From Colwellia sp. TT2012 (GTDB lineage Bacteria; Pseudomonadota; Gammaproteobacteria; Enterobacterales; Alteromonadaceae): 64,000 nt of DNA. Under the pieces are notes generated by a model that saw nothing but the letters and a program-made list of their open reading frames with translations, searched no databases and was not told the DNA's origin. Location: positions 62,001-126,000 of the forward strand of contig NZ_LJYX01000019.1 in assembly GCF_001440345.1 (NCBI RefSeq), given 5' to 3'. Below are positions 19,677 through 28,760 of the stretch, in pieces (positions within the stretch are counted from its first letter, which is position 1; every line of letters begins with the position of its first letter). The position numbers were made by a program, and so were the translations under genes.

Positions 19677-22001
19677 TTAAAAGTTATATTGATAACCAAC
19701 AAACATTTGTTGTGGTTTACTGGGTCTAGCTCCGTAAGGTCTGCGGCTGACAATTTCTTGGCTATCAAAAATATTATCCGCTTTAATATAAACCTTACCA
19801 TACTGACCAAGATAATAGCTGGCAGATAAATCAACCACTACATAAGCTTCAGTAGTTACACCAGATAAAGTCACATCATCACCTGAAGCCTCCAGCATTT
19901 CGCCAACATAACGGGCAATAACGTTTACATCCCATTGCTCTGCCGTTAAGCCTAAATTAAGGGTTAATTGATGCTCGGCAAGATAAGGCAAGCCATCACC
20001 GGCAGTGATAGTGCCCCACATAGGGAAGTCAGACTCAAAACTTGTTTTAAACTCTGAATCAGTGTAGGTGTAAACAATTGACATGGGTACATCTAACGCT
20101 TCGCTGAGCTTAGCAGTATAACGGGTCGAAAATTCCAAACCGTAGACATCAACCGCACTACCGTTAAATTCTTTATCTAAGCTGTCACCACAAGATGATG
20201 CGGCAGAAAAGGAACAACTCTCTTTTAAGTTACTCATATCATTATAGAAAAATATCGCTTCACCTTGCAGATCGCCTTTATAGAAACGGCCACCAATTTC
20301 GTAGTTAACGCTGTTTTCAATGTTAACTTCTGGCCCTTCTTTTGGGCTAGTAGGAATAAATCCTTCATGGACACCAAACAATAAACCTAGGTGTTCATTT
20401 ACCGTATAAAAAAGGCTTAAACTTGGTAGCCAGATATTAAAACTTTTCTTTTGCCAGTCATCTTCCTTACCAGCAGCACGATTTTGATAACTAGAATCGA
20501 TAAACTCGCCACGTAAACCTAGCGTTATAGCAAGGGCATCATATTTAATAGTATCTTTAAAAAAGACCGCGATAGCATCGGTTTTTTCACGGTTAGTAGT
20601 CGTTGTTACTTGCTCGCTACCATCGGATACTAGATGACCATCACGCATATCATAACTGTCTTCGGTATGGTTACGTTCTATTTGATCTTGATGAAAACGT
20701 GCTCCAAGATTAAACTTATGCTTTAAACCAAAAAAGCTCTGCTCAAAATAAAGCTCGGTTTGAATGCCTTGGGAGTAATACTCACGAGCATTATCACCTA
20801 GGATTAATTTTTCATACTCTTCAATACTATCGGTTTGTCCGGTTAATATTTGATAAAAACCAGCATTAACATCGTCTTCTGGGTTCGCTAATATTGCTTG
20901 TAGATCACGATCAACTAAGCCACCTTTAAAGCCATTAATTTTAAACCATGAACGTTGAAAGTTATTGCGATAAACATGTGTAGTGATATCAAAATCATTG
21001 GTTTGCATAAAGTGAGTAAACTGAAACTGTTCGTGCTGCCAATCCATATTATCTAATTCACTGGCAACATAACGGCGATCTGGGTTGGCATACAAGTCGT
21101 CGTCGGTTAAACCTAGGTAGGTTTCATTAGATTTTTCGTCGGCATAAGAAAGCTTTAAACCAAAGGTATGGTCAACACTGCCGGTAGTTAAGTCATAACG
21201 CAACTTGACCATGATGTCATTTTTATCAAAACCAGTATTACCATCACCGTTGCCATACAGAGTAGAGCCACCACCATCAAGCTCTTTAAAACCATCGGCT
21301 TGCATATTTATGGCTTCAATTAACACACCAAAACCGCCAACTTTAGTGCCGTAATAACCATGAACCTTAGTGTAGCCATCAGAGCCTGCGGAAACATCGA
21401 TCATACCCTCTTGGCCATCAGGTACTGCACGTGTAGTCATATTCAGTGCGCCAGCAACGGTATTTGGACCATACTTAATTGCCGCTGGGCCTTTAAAAAC
21501 TTCGAGTGATGTCATTTTCGACATCATAGGAAAATAATAGGCGGCAGGTGCCGAATAAGGCGCAGGACCGATTAAAATACCATCTTCCATTACGGTGATT
21601 TTTTTACTTCGCTCAGGTGTTGAACCACGAAAACCTATGTTAGGTCTTAAGCCATAGCCATCTTCTTCACGAATGTTGATACCGGGCACGTTATAAAGCA
21701 CGCGATTAATATCATCAAACTTAAACTTTTCTAACTCTGCTTCACCAATTAAAGTGGCTGAACCAGCTTCGGTTCTTAGCTTGTTACCATGGCCAATAAT
21801 TTGAATACGTTCAACAAAGTCAATTTTTTTAACTTCGTTAGCGATTGCTTCAATATTGCTAATGATACTCGCGCTTGTTTGAGCATTAATTTCATCAGAG
21901 GCTATTGCCTTGGATACCGGTACTAAACAGGTAGATAAAGCGATTGAAAGCGTAAGTGCTGTGGTAGCAAAAGCAAAGTTGTTCATAGTGTTATTGAGCA
22001 T
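19677..22001 (-). CDS. TonB-dependent outer membrane receptor (FecA-like)
   Basis: 774 residues. A signal sequence is followed by a plug domain from about residue 60 (INRVLYNVPGINIREEDGYG, then FRGSTPERSKKITVMEDG, then VAGALNMTTR). A long beta-barrel ends in a terminal phenylalanine (GYQYNF) as required for outer-membrane insertion. The family is closest in look to Fe(III)-dicitrate/siderophore receptors. Its ATG overlaps the imelysin stop by one base (TAATG), and the operon has a Fur-box match upstream. Together these support iron or iron-complex uptake, although the ligand is not determined. Confidence 0.93.
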   Translation of the reverse strand: MLNNTMNNFAFATTALTLSIALSTCLVPVSKAIASDEINAQTSASIISNIEAIANEVKKIDFVERIQIIGHGNKLRTEAGSATLIGEAELEKFKFDDINRVLYNVPGINIREEDGYGLRPNIGFRGSTPERSKKITVMEDGILIGPAPYSAPAAYYFPMMSKMTSLEVFKGPAAIKYGPNTVAGALNMTTRAVPDGQEGMIDVSAGSDGYTKVHGYYGTKVGGFGVLIEAINMQADGFKELDGGGSTLYGNGDGNTGFDKNDIMVKLRYDLTTGSVDHTFGLKLSYADEKSNETYLGLTDDDLYANPDRRYVASELDNMDWQHEQFQFTHFMQTNDFDITTHVYRNNFQRSWFKINGFKGGLVDRDLQAILANPEDDVNAGFYQILTGQTDSIEEYEKLILGDNAREYYSQGIQTELYFEQSFFGLKHKFNLGARFHQDQIERNHTEDSYDMRDGHLVSDGSEQVTTTTNREKTDAIAVFFKDTIKYDALAITLGLRGEFIDSSYQNRAAGKEDDWQKKSFNIWLPSLSLFYTVNEHLGLLFGVHEGFIPTSPKEGPEVNIENSVNYEIGGRFYKGDLQGEAIFFYNDMSNLKESCSFSAASSCGDSLDKEFNGSAVDVYGLEFSTRYTAKLSEALDVPMSIVYTYTDSEFKTSFESDFPMWGTITAGDGLPYLAEHQLTLNLGLTAEQWDVNVIARYVGEMLEASGDDVTLSGVTTEAYVVVDLSASYYLGQYGKVYIKADNIFDSQEIVSRRPYGARPSKPQQMFVGYQYNF

Positions 22002-23293
22002 TAATCATTGTCTCCAGCAGAGGTTTTTGGCAGCTCTAAAGCTAGGCTGGTAATAAAGTCACTTTTTAGTTTATCGGTAATGTTTTTTACCTCGCCATGG
22101 GTGACTAATACTTTATCGGGATCAGTTACTAAGGTTGCCGCCAAGGATAGTTGATAGTTTTTAGTGTCTTCAATGGCAAGTTCCACATGAGTAGTAATGG
22201 TGTCAGCGGTTACCTCATCGCCAACATCCATTAAATAATGGCTAAAACCTAAGGTATCGGCTTCATCAGCGGTTAAACTACCTTGCATAAACATTTTTAA
22301 GGCCCGTAAATTGTTGGTGATATTAGTGATAGAGTGATTTGCATATGTTGACTCGACTGAATCTGGACAGGCTTGTGCGCCACATTCATTGGCAAATAAT
22401 CCTAACGGTTTAGCTAACTTGCCATCTTTGGTGTATTTATCGAGGTAAAAAATTGCATCACTTAGTTTGTTTACTGCTTCATGCTGGGTAGCAAAGTCAC
22501 TGCCGACAGTGCCTGCGCCTTTAAGTTTAGCGGCATAACCGCTTTTGCCATCATTGCCTAACCAAGCAGTTAATAGCTCAGTTGAATTATTTTCAATGTC
22601 ACTGGCCACTTCACTGGCATATTCACAGCGAGCAACTTTACGGTATTGTTCGGTTTGGTTATTCCATTGGCTTGGCACTGTTGAACCAGTACAGCTATGA
22701 GCGAGGTTGTCATTAAATAGCAAATACTCTATGGCAACCATACTTTTACGAGAGGCTGATCGTGTGGCTATATTATAAGGCTGGCCGTTAACACTGCCGG
22801 CTTTAAAGTAAGTAACATCAAGATCAACACCACAGGTGTTTTGTATTGGCCATGAATAGATATTATTACGTAGTGCGCCGTCACCGATAAGTAAAGGAGA
22901 TAATTGCATCATCTCTGCTTGTTGCCAACTATCCATGGCATTACGCCAGCTTTCTTTCGCTAACGCTTTGGCATCACTCACTAAGGTATCACTGCCATTA
23001 TTATCCGCAAGAGCGACTTCTTGCTGACAGTAGTTGCTGATTGCTACTTGCTGGGCAGTAGCTAGCGTAGAAAACTGCTGATAAGTTGGGGTAATAACAT
23101 TATCGACGATACTGGCAATTAATTTACCTTGGTCAAAATCAGTATTGGTATCTTGGCTGTTATTAAAACCATCACCACTGCTGCTGGTGGTGTCTTCACC
23201 GCAAGCAGTAATAATGAAAATTGAGGCAAGTGCCACGGAAATAAGCTTCTTATTGAATGAAAGAGCTAAAGAGAGTGCTTGGGAATTCTTCAT
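22001..23293 (-). CDS. Imelysin-family lipoprotein
   Basis: 430 residues with a lipoprotein signal (ASIFIITACGE), so it is anchored at the cell envelope. The imelysin (peptidase M75/IrpA-like) core shows SWRNAMDSWQQAEMMQLSPL and SRKSMVAIEYLLFND. The GxHxxE iron-site motif of classical IrpA is altered here (SMVAIE, no histidine), as in the ALEYLLF-type subgroup. Imelysins accompany iron uptake systems and may bind or hand on iron; peptidase activity is doubtful. It is coupled directly to the TonB-receptor gene. Confidence 0.88.
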   Translation of the reverse strand: MKNSQALSLALSFNKKLISVALASIFIITACGEDTTSSSGDGFNNSQDTNTDFDQGKLIASIVDNVITPTYQQFSTLATAQQVAISNYCQQEVALADNNGSDTLVSDAKALAKESWRNAMDSWQQAEMMQLSPLLIGDGALRNNIYSWPIQNTCGVDLDVTYFKAGSVNGQPYNIATRSASRKSMVAIEYLLFNDNLAHSCTGSTVPSQWNNQTEQYRKVARCEYASEVASDIENNSTELLTAWLGNDGKSGYAAKLKGAGTVGSDFATQHEAVNKLSDAIFYLDKYTKDGKLAKPLGLFANECGAQACPDSVESTYANHSITNITNNLRALKMFMQGSLTADEADTLGFSHYLMDVGDEVTADTITTHVELAIEDTKNYQLSLAATLVTDPDKVLVTHGEVKNITDKLKSDFITSLALELPKTSAGDND

Positions 23294-23408
23294 GATTTAT
23301 TTACCTTAACTTTACCTTTAGATTATCTTTAGACTACCTAAACTTTTACAACAATTAGCCTTTGGAACTTATACTAGTTACCTTTTGACTTATTAATGCT
23401 TTAAACGC

Positions 23409-23445
23409 AACAAAGCTCGAACAACATTCCTGTTCAAGCTTTGTT
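23409..23445. other. Stem-loop between the DUF4856-like and imelysin genes
   Basis: Inverted repeat AACAAAGCTcGAACA / TGTTCaAGCTTTGTT with a short loop in the 206-bp gap of the iron operon. There is no T-run on the minus strand; it may partially terminate or stabilise the mRNA so that the genes on either side are expressed at different levels. Confidence 0.55.
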
Positions 23446-23499
23446 TAAAAATTTTATTTTGCTAGCTTAAGATTTAATACTTAAACTAGCAATAAACAT

Positions 23500-25224
23500 T
23501 TACCACCCAGCAACGTTATCAGCATCAAAACTTAATGCCGTTTGCAAAATATCACGCGCCTTTATAAGGTCTGCTTGATATGCTGTAACATCAGCGGCAC
23601 CAACTAATACTGGCGCATCTTTTAAGTACATATGCATTGCTTCGAACTGAGCATCAGTCATTGGTGAGTAAGGGTTAAACTGTAAACCTAAGGCAAAACC
23701 TTTCAGTTCAGAGAAATGCTTAGCTGTATCAGTAAAGCTAAAGTCAGCAGAATCAAGCTTAGCTAAATCAGCATGTAAGTCATTAATATAATGAACAACT
23801 GTCGCAGCAACTGCATTTTCCCATGCTTTAACGGCAGCATCACGATAACCTAATAACTCAGTCATTTCTGTATCTGTTAATGCAAAACCAGCTCTATCAT
23901 TAATAAGTTTACGACCACTTAAGAAAGCTTCCATAGCTTGTTTAGTGTAATCAGTTGCAGCAGTATTATCTTTTGAACCACGATCACGTTTCGCGGCATT
24001 AACAGAGTTACCAAAATTTTTCTCTGACATTAAATCAATTACGCCATCGCCATCAGTATCATGTTGACCATTCCAGTCACTACGACCATCTTCATCAGAA
24101 GACACCTTGCCAGCGATTTCATTGTCGCTATATGACAAGTAGTCTCTTGCTGCACCGAAATAGCCAAAACCTTCATCAAACTGATGCTCTAACGATGTGT
24201 AATCTTTAGTGCCTTTATCTTGGCCGATATTGTCTGCTGCTAAACCTTTATTTTCATCTAAATAATCATCAGTCGCTTGTGAGTAAGTTACTGACATTAA
24301 CAAGAATTTTTGAATTAACTGGTTTAAATCTAGACCGCTATCAGTAACATAAACTGGGATTTTAGTGCTAGTGATTGGGTCAAAACGATCATTACCCATA
24401 GTATCAATAGCAATATCAGCAAGTTGTTGGAAGTAGGTATCAATTAAATCAACAGGAGTAGTTGAACCTTTTTCGCCCCAACCAGCAAATTCAGTGCTCC
24501 AGTCTTTATGTTGACCAGCAAGATCTTGACCAGCAACTTTGCTTTTCACACTTTTATAGCTACCTGATAACTCATTAAATAATGTTTGTTTTGCCGTAGT
24601 AAAAGTAATAGCAAGGCTATCCCATGAATTCTCATCGGCATCATACAAGCTATTTAATTTAGCAATAACATCTGCTGTAGTGGTTAAGTCACCATTATCT
24701 AAATCAGTTTGTAAACCACCTTTACCAATATAGTGCTTTAATTCTGCTATTAAGGCATGACGTGCTGATTGACCGCCGTAAGAAACACTTGAATTAATAG
24801 TTGAAGAGCTTACGTCAGCAACTTGGTTTAAAAAACCGTAATAATCAAGTAAGTCATTTACTTCAATAGTAAAGGCTTGCGTGTAGGTATTGCTGTCACT
24901 ATCAGTTACTGTGATATCAAAGGTAACACTAGTCTCTGTTTCGTAATCCAGGGCATATTCCGGCGCTAGACTTAATGTGGTTCCTGAAATAACAAAGTTT
25001 TCATTGTTAGTTGTGTAAGAAAATGTATCGTTTAGATCTAAATCTACCACAGAAATATCAGCAATCTTAGCGCCTTTCTCGTTTTCATCTACTGAAACAT
25101 TTGAAAGTTTAATTTCAGTCGGTGCCAGGTTGATTATTTCTTCGATATCGTCACTTGAACAAGCGCTTAATGTTGAGGTGGCGACCATAACGGCAATGGC
25201 TAATGCTTTTCTTTGAAATTTCAT
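23500..25224 (-). CDS. Cadherin-like plus DUF4856-like lipoprotein
   Basis: About 574 residues from the ATG at 25224, preceded by GGAG. A lipobox (TSTLSACSS) is followed by one cadherin-type beta-sandwich (from NLAPTEIKLSNVSVDENE to about residue 125, with DLDLNDTFSY and DYETETSVTFDITVTD). The rest starts YYGFLNQVADVSSST, continues SVSYGGQSARHALIAELKHY and resembles DUF4856 proteins. These are often found with imelysins and TonB receptors. It is the first gene of the operon below the Fur-box match, so an iron-related envelope role is inferred. Confidence 0.82.
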   Translation of the reverse strand: MKFQRKALAIAVMVATSTLSACSSDDIEEIINLAPTEIKLSNVSVDENEKGAKIADISVVDLDLNDTFSYTTNNENFVISGTTLSLAPEYALDYETETSVTFDITVTDSDSNTYTQAFTIEVNDLLDYYGFLNQVADVSSSTINSSVSYGGQSARHALIAELKHYIGKGGLQTDLDNGDLTTTADVIAKLNSLYDADENSWDSLAITFTTAKQTLFNELSGSYKSVKSKVAGQDLAGQHKDWSTEFAGWGEKGSTTPVDLIDTYFQQLADIAIDTMGNDRFDPITSTKIPVYVTDSGLDLNQLIQKFLLMSVTYSQATDDYLDENKGLAADNIGQDKGTKDYTSLEHQFDEGFGYFGAARDYLSYSDNEIAGKVSSDEDGRSDWNGQHDTDGDGVIDLMSEKNFGNSVNAAKRDRGSKDNTAATDYTKQAMEAFLSGRKLINDRAGFALTDTEMTELLGYRDAAVKAWENAVAATVVHYINDLHADLAKLDSADFSFTDTAKHFSELKGFALGLQFNPYSPMTDAQFEAMHMYLKDAPVLVGAADVTAYQADLIKARDILQTALSFDADNVAGW

Positions 25225-25359
25225 TACGACTCCGATTGTGCTCATTATGACTTTAAATTGTTATCTCAAAATATAAAGCGAAGAGAAAACACAGCATTAA
25301 AGTGCAGAGCTATTTTGTATTATTTTTAATTACCAGCATAATACACAAATCTAAACACA

Positions 25360-25378
25360 AATGCGAATAAATCTCATA
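25360..25378. promoter_or_regulatory. Probable Fur box upstream of the iron operon
   Basis: AATGCGAATAAATCTCATA matches the palindromic Fur pattern AATGAGAATnATTCTCATT at all but three of the 18 informative positions. It lies about 136 bp before the DUF4856-like start. Iron repression of the lipoprotein-imelysin-TonB-receptor operon is inferred. The rest of 25225-25690 shows no gene. Confidence 0.7.
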
Positions 25379-25692
25379 AAGATGTGGGTTATTGTTACTT
25401 TTATTGGTTTATAGCAAAGAAACCTAAAAATGAGCAACTAAATTAAAAAATTTGACGCGTTAAATTTTAAGTAACCTCAACTATAGATAAAAGAACTAAA
25501 AGCTGTGAAGCTGCCTTATGAAGCAAAGCTTCTTATTCATGACACTATATGGATATAGCTTATTAGATAATGCAGGAGCTATTATCCTGATGAATAAGTA
25601 GAGTCCTATTGACCATAGTGAGTGGGACATATTTACAGCGACTTTGCATAATAATGGCCGCAATAGCTTTAGTTGAACTCACGTTAGGTAAC

Positions 25693-25717
25693 AAAAAAGG
25701 CCGCGAATGCGACCTTG
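25693..25717 (-). terminator. Intrinsic terminator of ffh
   Basis: Read on the minus strand: AAGGTCGC, loop ATTC, GCGGCCTT followed by a T-run (one U-G pair). It lies beyond the duplicated ffh 3' end, so the echo at 25750-25809 is inside the ffh transcript. Confidence 0.85.
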
Positions 25718-25749
25718 ATGTAAAGAGTTAAATAATGATCAACTGAGGA

Positions 25750-25809
25750 TTAACGGCCGAACATACCACCCATGCCGCCACCCATACCACCACCTGGTGG
25801 CATCATGCC
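25750..25809 (-). repeat. Echo of the ffh 3' end (60 bp)
   Basis: This 60-bp stretch is identical to the last 60 bp of ffh at 25856-25915, including the stop codon. The two copies are separated by a 46-bp AT-rich spacer (25810-25855). The copy would encode the same last 19 residues (GMMPPGGGMGGGMGGMFGR), but it has no start of its own. Confidence 0.95.
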
Positions 25810-25855
25810 TTGCCTTATGTTGTACAAGTACATCATTTTTATTTTAAAAATAGAC

Positions 25856-27247
25856 TTAACGGCCGAACATACCACCCATGCCGCCACCCATACCACCACC
25901 TGGTGGCATCATGCCCTGCATGCTGCGCATCATTTTTTTCATGCCGCCTTTGCCTGACATTTTTTTCATCATTTTTTGCATTTGAGTAAATTGCTTAAGT
26001 AATTTATTCACATCTTGAATTTGAGTGCCCGATCCAGCCGCAATACGACGTTTACGTGAACCTTTAATAACATCAGGACGTTCACGCTCGCCAGGTGTCA
26101 TAGAGTTTATAATGGCTTCCATGCGCACGGTTACCTTGTCATCCATTTGATCTTTTATTTTAGCCGACATATTGCCCATGCCTGGAAGTTTATCCATCAT
26201 GCCCATCATGCCGCCCATATTTTTCATTTGCACGAGCTGGTCACGGAAGTCTTCTAAGTTAAAACCCTTACCGCTTTTGACTTTTTTGGCTAATTTCTCG
26301 GCTTGTTTTCTATCAACCTTGTGCTCTATTTCTTCAACCAGCGAGAGCACATCACCCATACCCAAGATACGCGAGGCAATACGATCAGGATGGAAAGGCT
26401 CTAACGCTTCGATTTTTTCACCGACACCCATAAATTTAATAGGTTTACCGGTAATATGGCGAATAGAAAGCGCTGCACCACCACGGGCATCACCATCAGT
26501 TTTGGTTAAGATAATACCCGTTAACGGTAAAGCTTCATTGAAGGCTTTGGCGGTATTCGCCGCATCTTGACCTGTCATGGCATCAACAGTAAAGAGGGTT
26601 TCTATCGGATTAATGGCGGCATGAAGCTGCTGAATCTCGGCCATCATGTCTTTATCTATATGCAAACGACCCGCGGTATCGACAATAAGTACATCGAAAA
26701 AGTTTTTCTTCGCATGATCAACAGCAGCAGTAGCGATATCAATAGGTTTTTGTTTATCATCACTAGGGAAAAAAGCAACATCAATTTCTTTGGCTAAGGT
26801 TTCAAGTTGCTTTATGGCTGCTGGGCGATAGACATCGACACTGACCACCAGTACTTTTTTCTTTTCTCGTTCGGTTAAAAATTTTGCCAACTTAGCAACG
26901 GAGGTTGTTTTACCTGCGCCTTGCAGACCCGCCATTAATATTACGGCTGGTGGCGCCGCTTTTAAGTCAAGCCCTTCATTGACTTCACCCATGGCTGCTT
27001 CAAGTTCTTTTTGTACAATTTTGACAAAAAATTGTCCTGGGGAAAGGCTTTTAGAAACATCCTTACCAACAGCTTGCTCTTTTACTTTAGCAATAAATTC
27101 ACGAATGACGGGCAAAGCGACATCGGCTTCAAGTAATGCCATACGAACTTCGCGTAAGGTATCTTTAATATTGTCTTCGGTTAAACGGCCACGGCCACTA
27201 ATGTTTTTAAGTGTTTTACTTAAGCGATCGGAAAGATTGTCAAACAT
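25856..27247 (-). CDS. ffh: Signal recognition particle protein Ffh (SRP54)
   Basis: About 463 residues from the ATG giving MFDNLSDRLSKTLKN. The N domain is followed by the GTPase with GLQGAGKTTSVAKLA (P-loop), VDTAGRLH and TKTDGDARGGAALS. The C-terminal methionine-rich M domain ends MPPGGGMGGGMGGMFGR. It binds 4.5S RNA and signal peptides of nascent membrane proteins and delivers ribosomes to FtsY. Its extreme 3' end is duplicated downstream. ypjD and a CorC-type gene are divergent, as commonly seen near ffh. Confidence 0.97.
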   Translation of the reverse strand: MFDNLSDRLSKTLKNISGRGRLTEDNIKDTLREVRMALLEADVALPVIREFIAKVKEQAVGKDVSKSLSPGQFFVKIVQKELEAAMGEVNEGLDLKAAPPAVILMAGLQGAGKTTSVAKLAKFLTEREKKKVLVVSVDVYRPAAIKQLETLAKEIDVAFFPSDDKQKPIDIATAAVDHAKKNFFDVLIVDTAGRLHIDKDMMAEIQQLHAAINPIETLFTVDAMTGQDAANTAKAFNEALPLTGIILTKTDGDARGGAALSIRHITGKPIKFMGVGEKIEALEPFHPDRIASRILGMGDVLSLVEEIEHKVDRKQAEKLAKKVKSGKGFNLEDFRDQLVQMKNMGGMMGMMDKLPGMGNMSAKIKDQMDDKVTVRMEAIINSMTPGERERPDVIKGSRKRRIAAGSGTQIQDVNKLLKQFTQMQKMMKKMSGKGGMKKMMRSMQGMMPPGGGMGGGMGGMFGR

Positions 27248-27362
27248 GAAATACTCTAACAGCAAAATATGGGTGAGGTAATGCTGCTATTATACCCAAA
27301 TATTTCTAAGATGCGACAGCAGATAGTCTTGCATGTCATTTAGTGCGGATAAAAATGAAATA

Positions 27363-27678
27363 TATATACCCAAGCGACTTCAATATGCTCGTTTGAGGAC
27401 ACCTGAGCGACTCATGATCAAGGCGCATATTTTATTCATGGTTGTTCAGGAGAATATGCTCCTGCATTCTCTATTAAGCTGCATCCATGCAGCGTCCTTA
27501 ATGACATACGCAACGATGAACATGATTTGCTCAGATGCCCCCGTAGGGCTGGTTTAGAAACGCTTTATTCATCGTTATTGATTTCGATAATAGAATAACT
27601 ATGCTCTTCAATCAATGCCTTGCCTAAAGGCGTTTCTCATTCCAGCTCAATCCTGCATTTTGAGGTGGCTTGGGTATA
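27363..27678. mobile_element. MITE-like element, family A, full copy
   Basis: About 316 bp bounded by imperfect terminal inverted repeats (ATATACCCAAGCGACTTCAA at the left; complement of ATATACCCAAGCCACCTCAA at the right). The interior matches, in inverted orientation, the element at 53720-53988 (shared GGCAAGGCATTGATTGAAGA and the AACCAGCCCTACGGGG segment). It has no transposase and fills most of the ffh-ypjD gap. Confidence 0.8.
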
Positions 27679-27850
27679 TGACTTGACTGAACCCACGGAT
27701 TATCTTTTTAGTAATTAAGCCACTGATAAAATAACCCTTAGTTTTCTTTAATTTAAGTCAATACTTTATACGAATCACATGGCGCAGAAGATTATATCTG
27801 ATAGAATCAATTTTTTAATGGATATGTTCAGCCGTTTTAGGGGTTAGTTA

Positions 27851-28648
27851 GTGGATTTTTTGGTTATAGGTTCAAGTTTAGCTTTTTTGCTTTATATACT
27901 TGCGACGTTAGCAATCGTCACACGATTATTTCACCCTAAAGGACCGAATCTCACCTTAGTATTAAGTTTAGCTACCGCGGCTATATCAATACATGCTTTT
28001 AATGATGGCTTATTATTTTTCTCCCAGGACAGTATCAACTTTAATTTACCCAATGTAATTTCCTTAGTCAGCTTAATTATCACTGTGGTGGTTACCTTGG
28101 TAGCGCTGCGCTTTAAAGTCAATTTATTGCTACCCGTGGTCTATGGCTTTACCGGTTTATGGCAGTTAGTCATACTTTTCCTTCCGCCTATTGAATCCAT
28201 TCCTTTGGTGGTAGAAAAAGTCATTTTATTAAGCCATATCAGTTTTGCCTTAATTGCTTATTGTATTCTCATCATTGCTACTTTATATGCGTTCCAAGTA
28301 ACCTATATTAACTTAAAGCTCAAAAGAAAAAACTTAACCGCTGTGGCTCATTTACCACCACTAATGCAAGTAGAGAAGCAACTATTTAGTATTTTGACCT
28401 TGGGCACAATATTTCTTTTTATAAGTCAAGTTATTGGTTTTCTTTTCCTCGATGACTTTTTTGCGAAAAAAAACGCTCATAAAACAGTACTATCATTACT
28501 AGCCTTTGCTACATACGGCCTTATTCTATGGGGACACTTTCAAAAAGGTTGGCGTGGTCACCGCGTATTAGTGTTAATGATCAGTGCAAGTGGGTTACTG
28601 ACCTTGGCTTACTTTGGCAGTCGTTTAGTGAAAGAATTCATTTTATAA
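27851..28648 (+). CDS. ypjD: Inner membrane protein YpjD (CcsA-like cytochrome c assembly family)
   Basis: 265 residues with eight or so hydrophobic segments and a GTG start. HISFALIAYCILIIATLYAFQ and WGHFQKGWRGHR resemble the conserved membrane histidines and HRV region of the CcsA/YpjD family. The proteins are related to haem-handling cytochrome c assembly factors, but YpjD itself is of uncertain function. It lies between ffh (divergent) and the CorC-type gene, a typical arrangement. Confidence 0.85.
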   Translation: MDFLVIGSSLAFLLYILATLAIVTRLFHPKGPNLTLVLSLATAAISIHAFNDGLLFFSQDSINFNLPNVISLVSLIITVVVTLVALRFKVNLLLPVVYGFTGLWQLVILFLPPIESIPLVVEKVILLSHISFALIAYCILIIATLYAFQVTYINLKLKRKNLTAVAHLPPLMQVEKQLFSILTLGTIFLFISQVIGFLFLDDFFAKKNAHKTVLSLLAFATYGLILWGHFQKGWRGHRVLVLMISASGLLTLAYFGSRLVKEFIL

Positions 28649-28760
28649 ATAGCGACTATTTATCCCTACCCTTGTCGCCATGACATTGCTGGTATAAGCT
28701 AGCAGTATTCGCTAATCATTTTAGTTTTTAACTTTTACTTTAATAGAGGAAATTCCCTTT

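Noticed and set aside
16524-25749. Genomic island flanked by ffh-end repeats
   Set aside because: Both ffh 3' copies lie on one side, 106 bp apart, and no copy was seen near rpsP; the insertion is plausible but is not bounded by these repeats.
27333-27557. Plus-strand frame between ffh and ypjD
   Set aside because: It lies inside the family A MITE and has no ribosome site.
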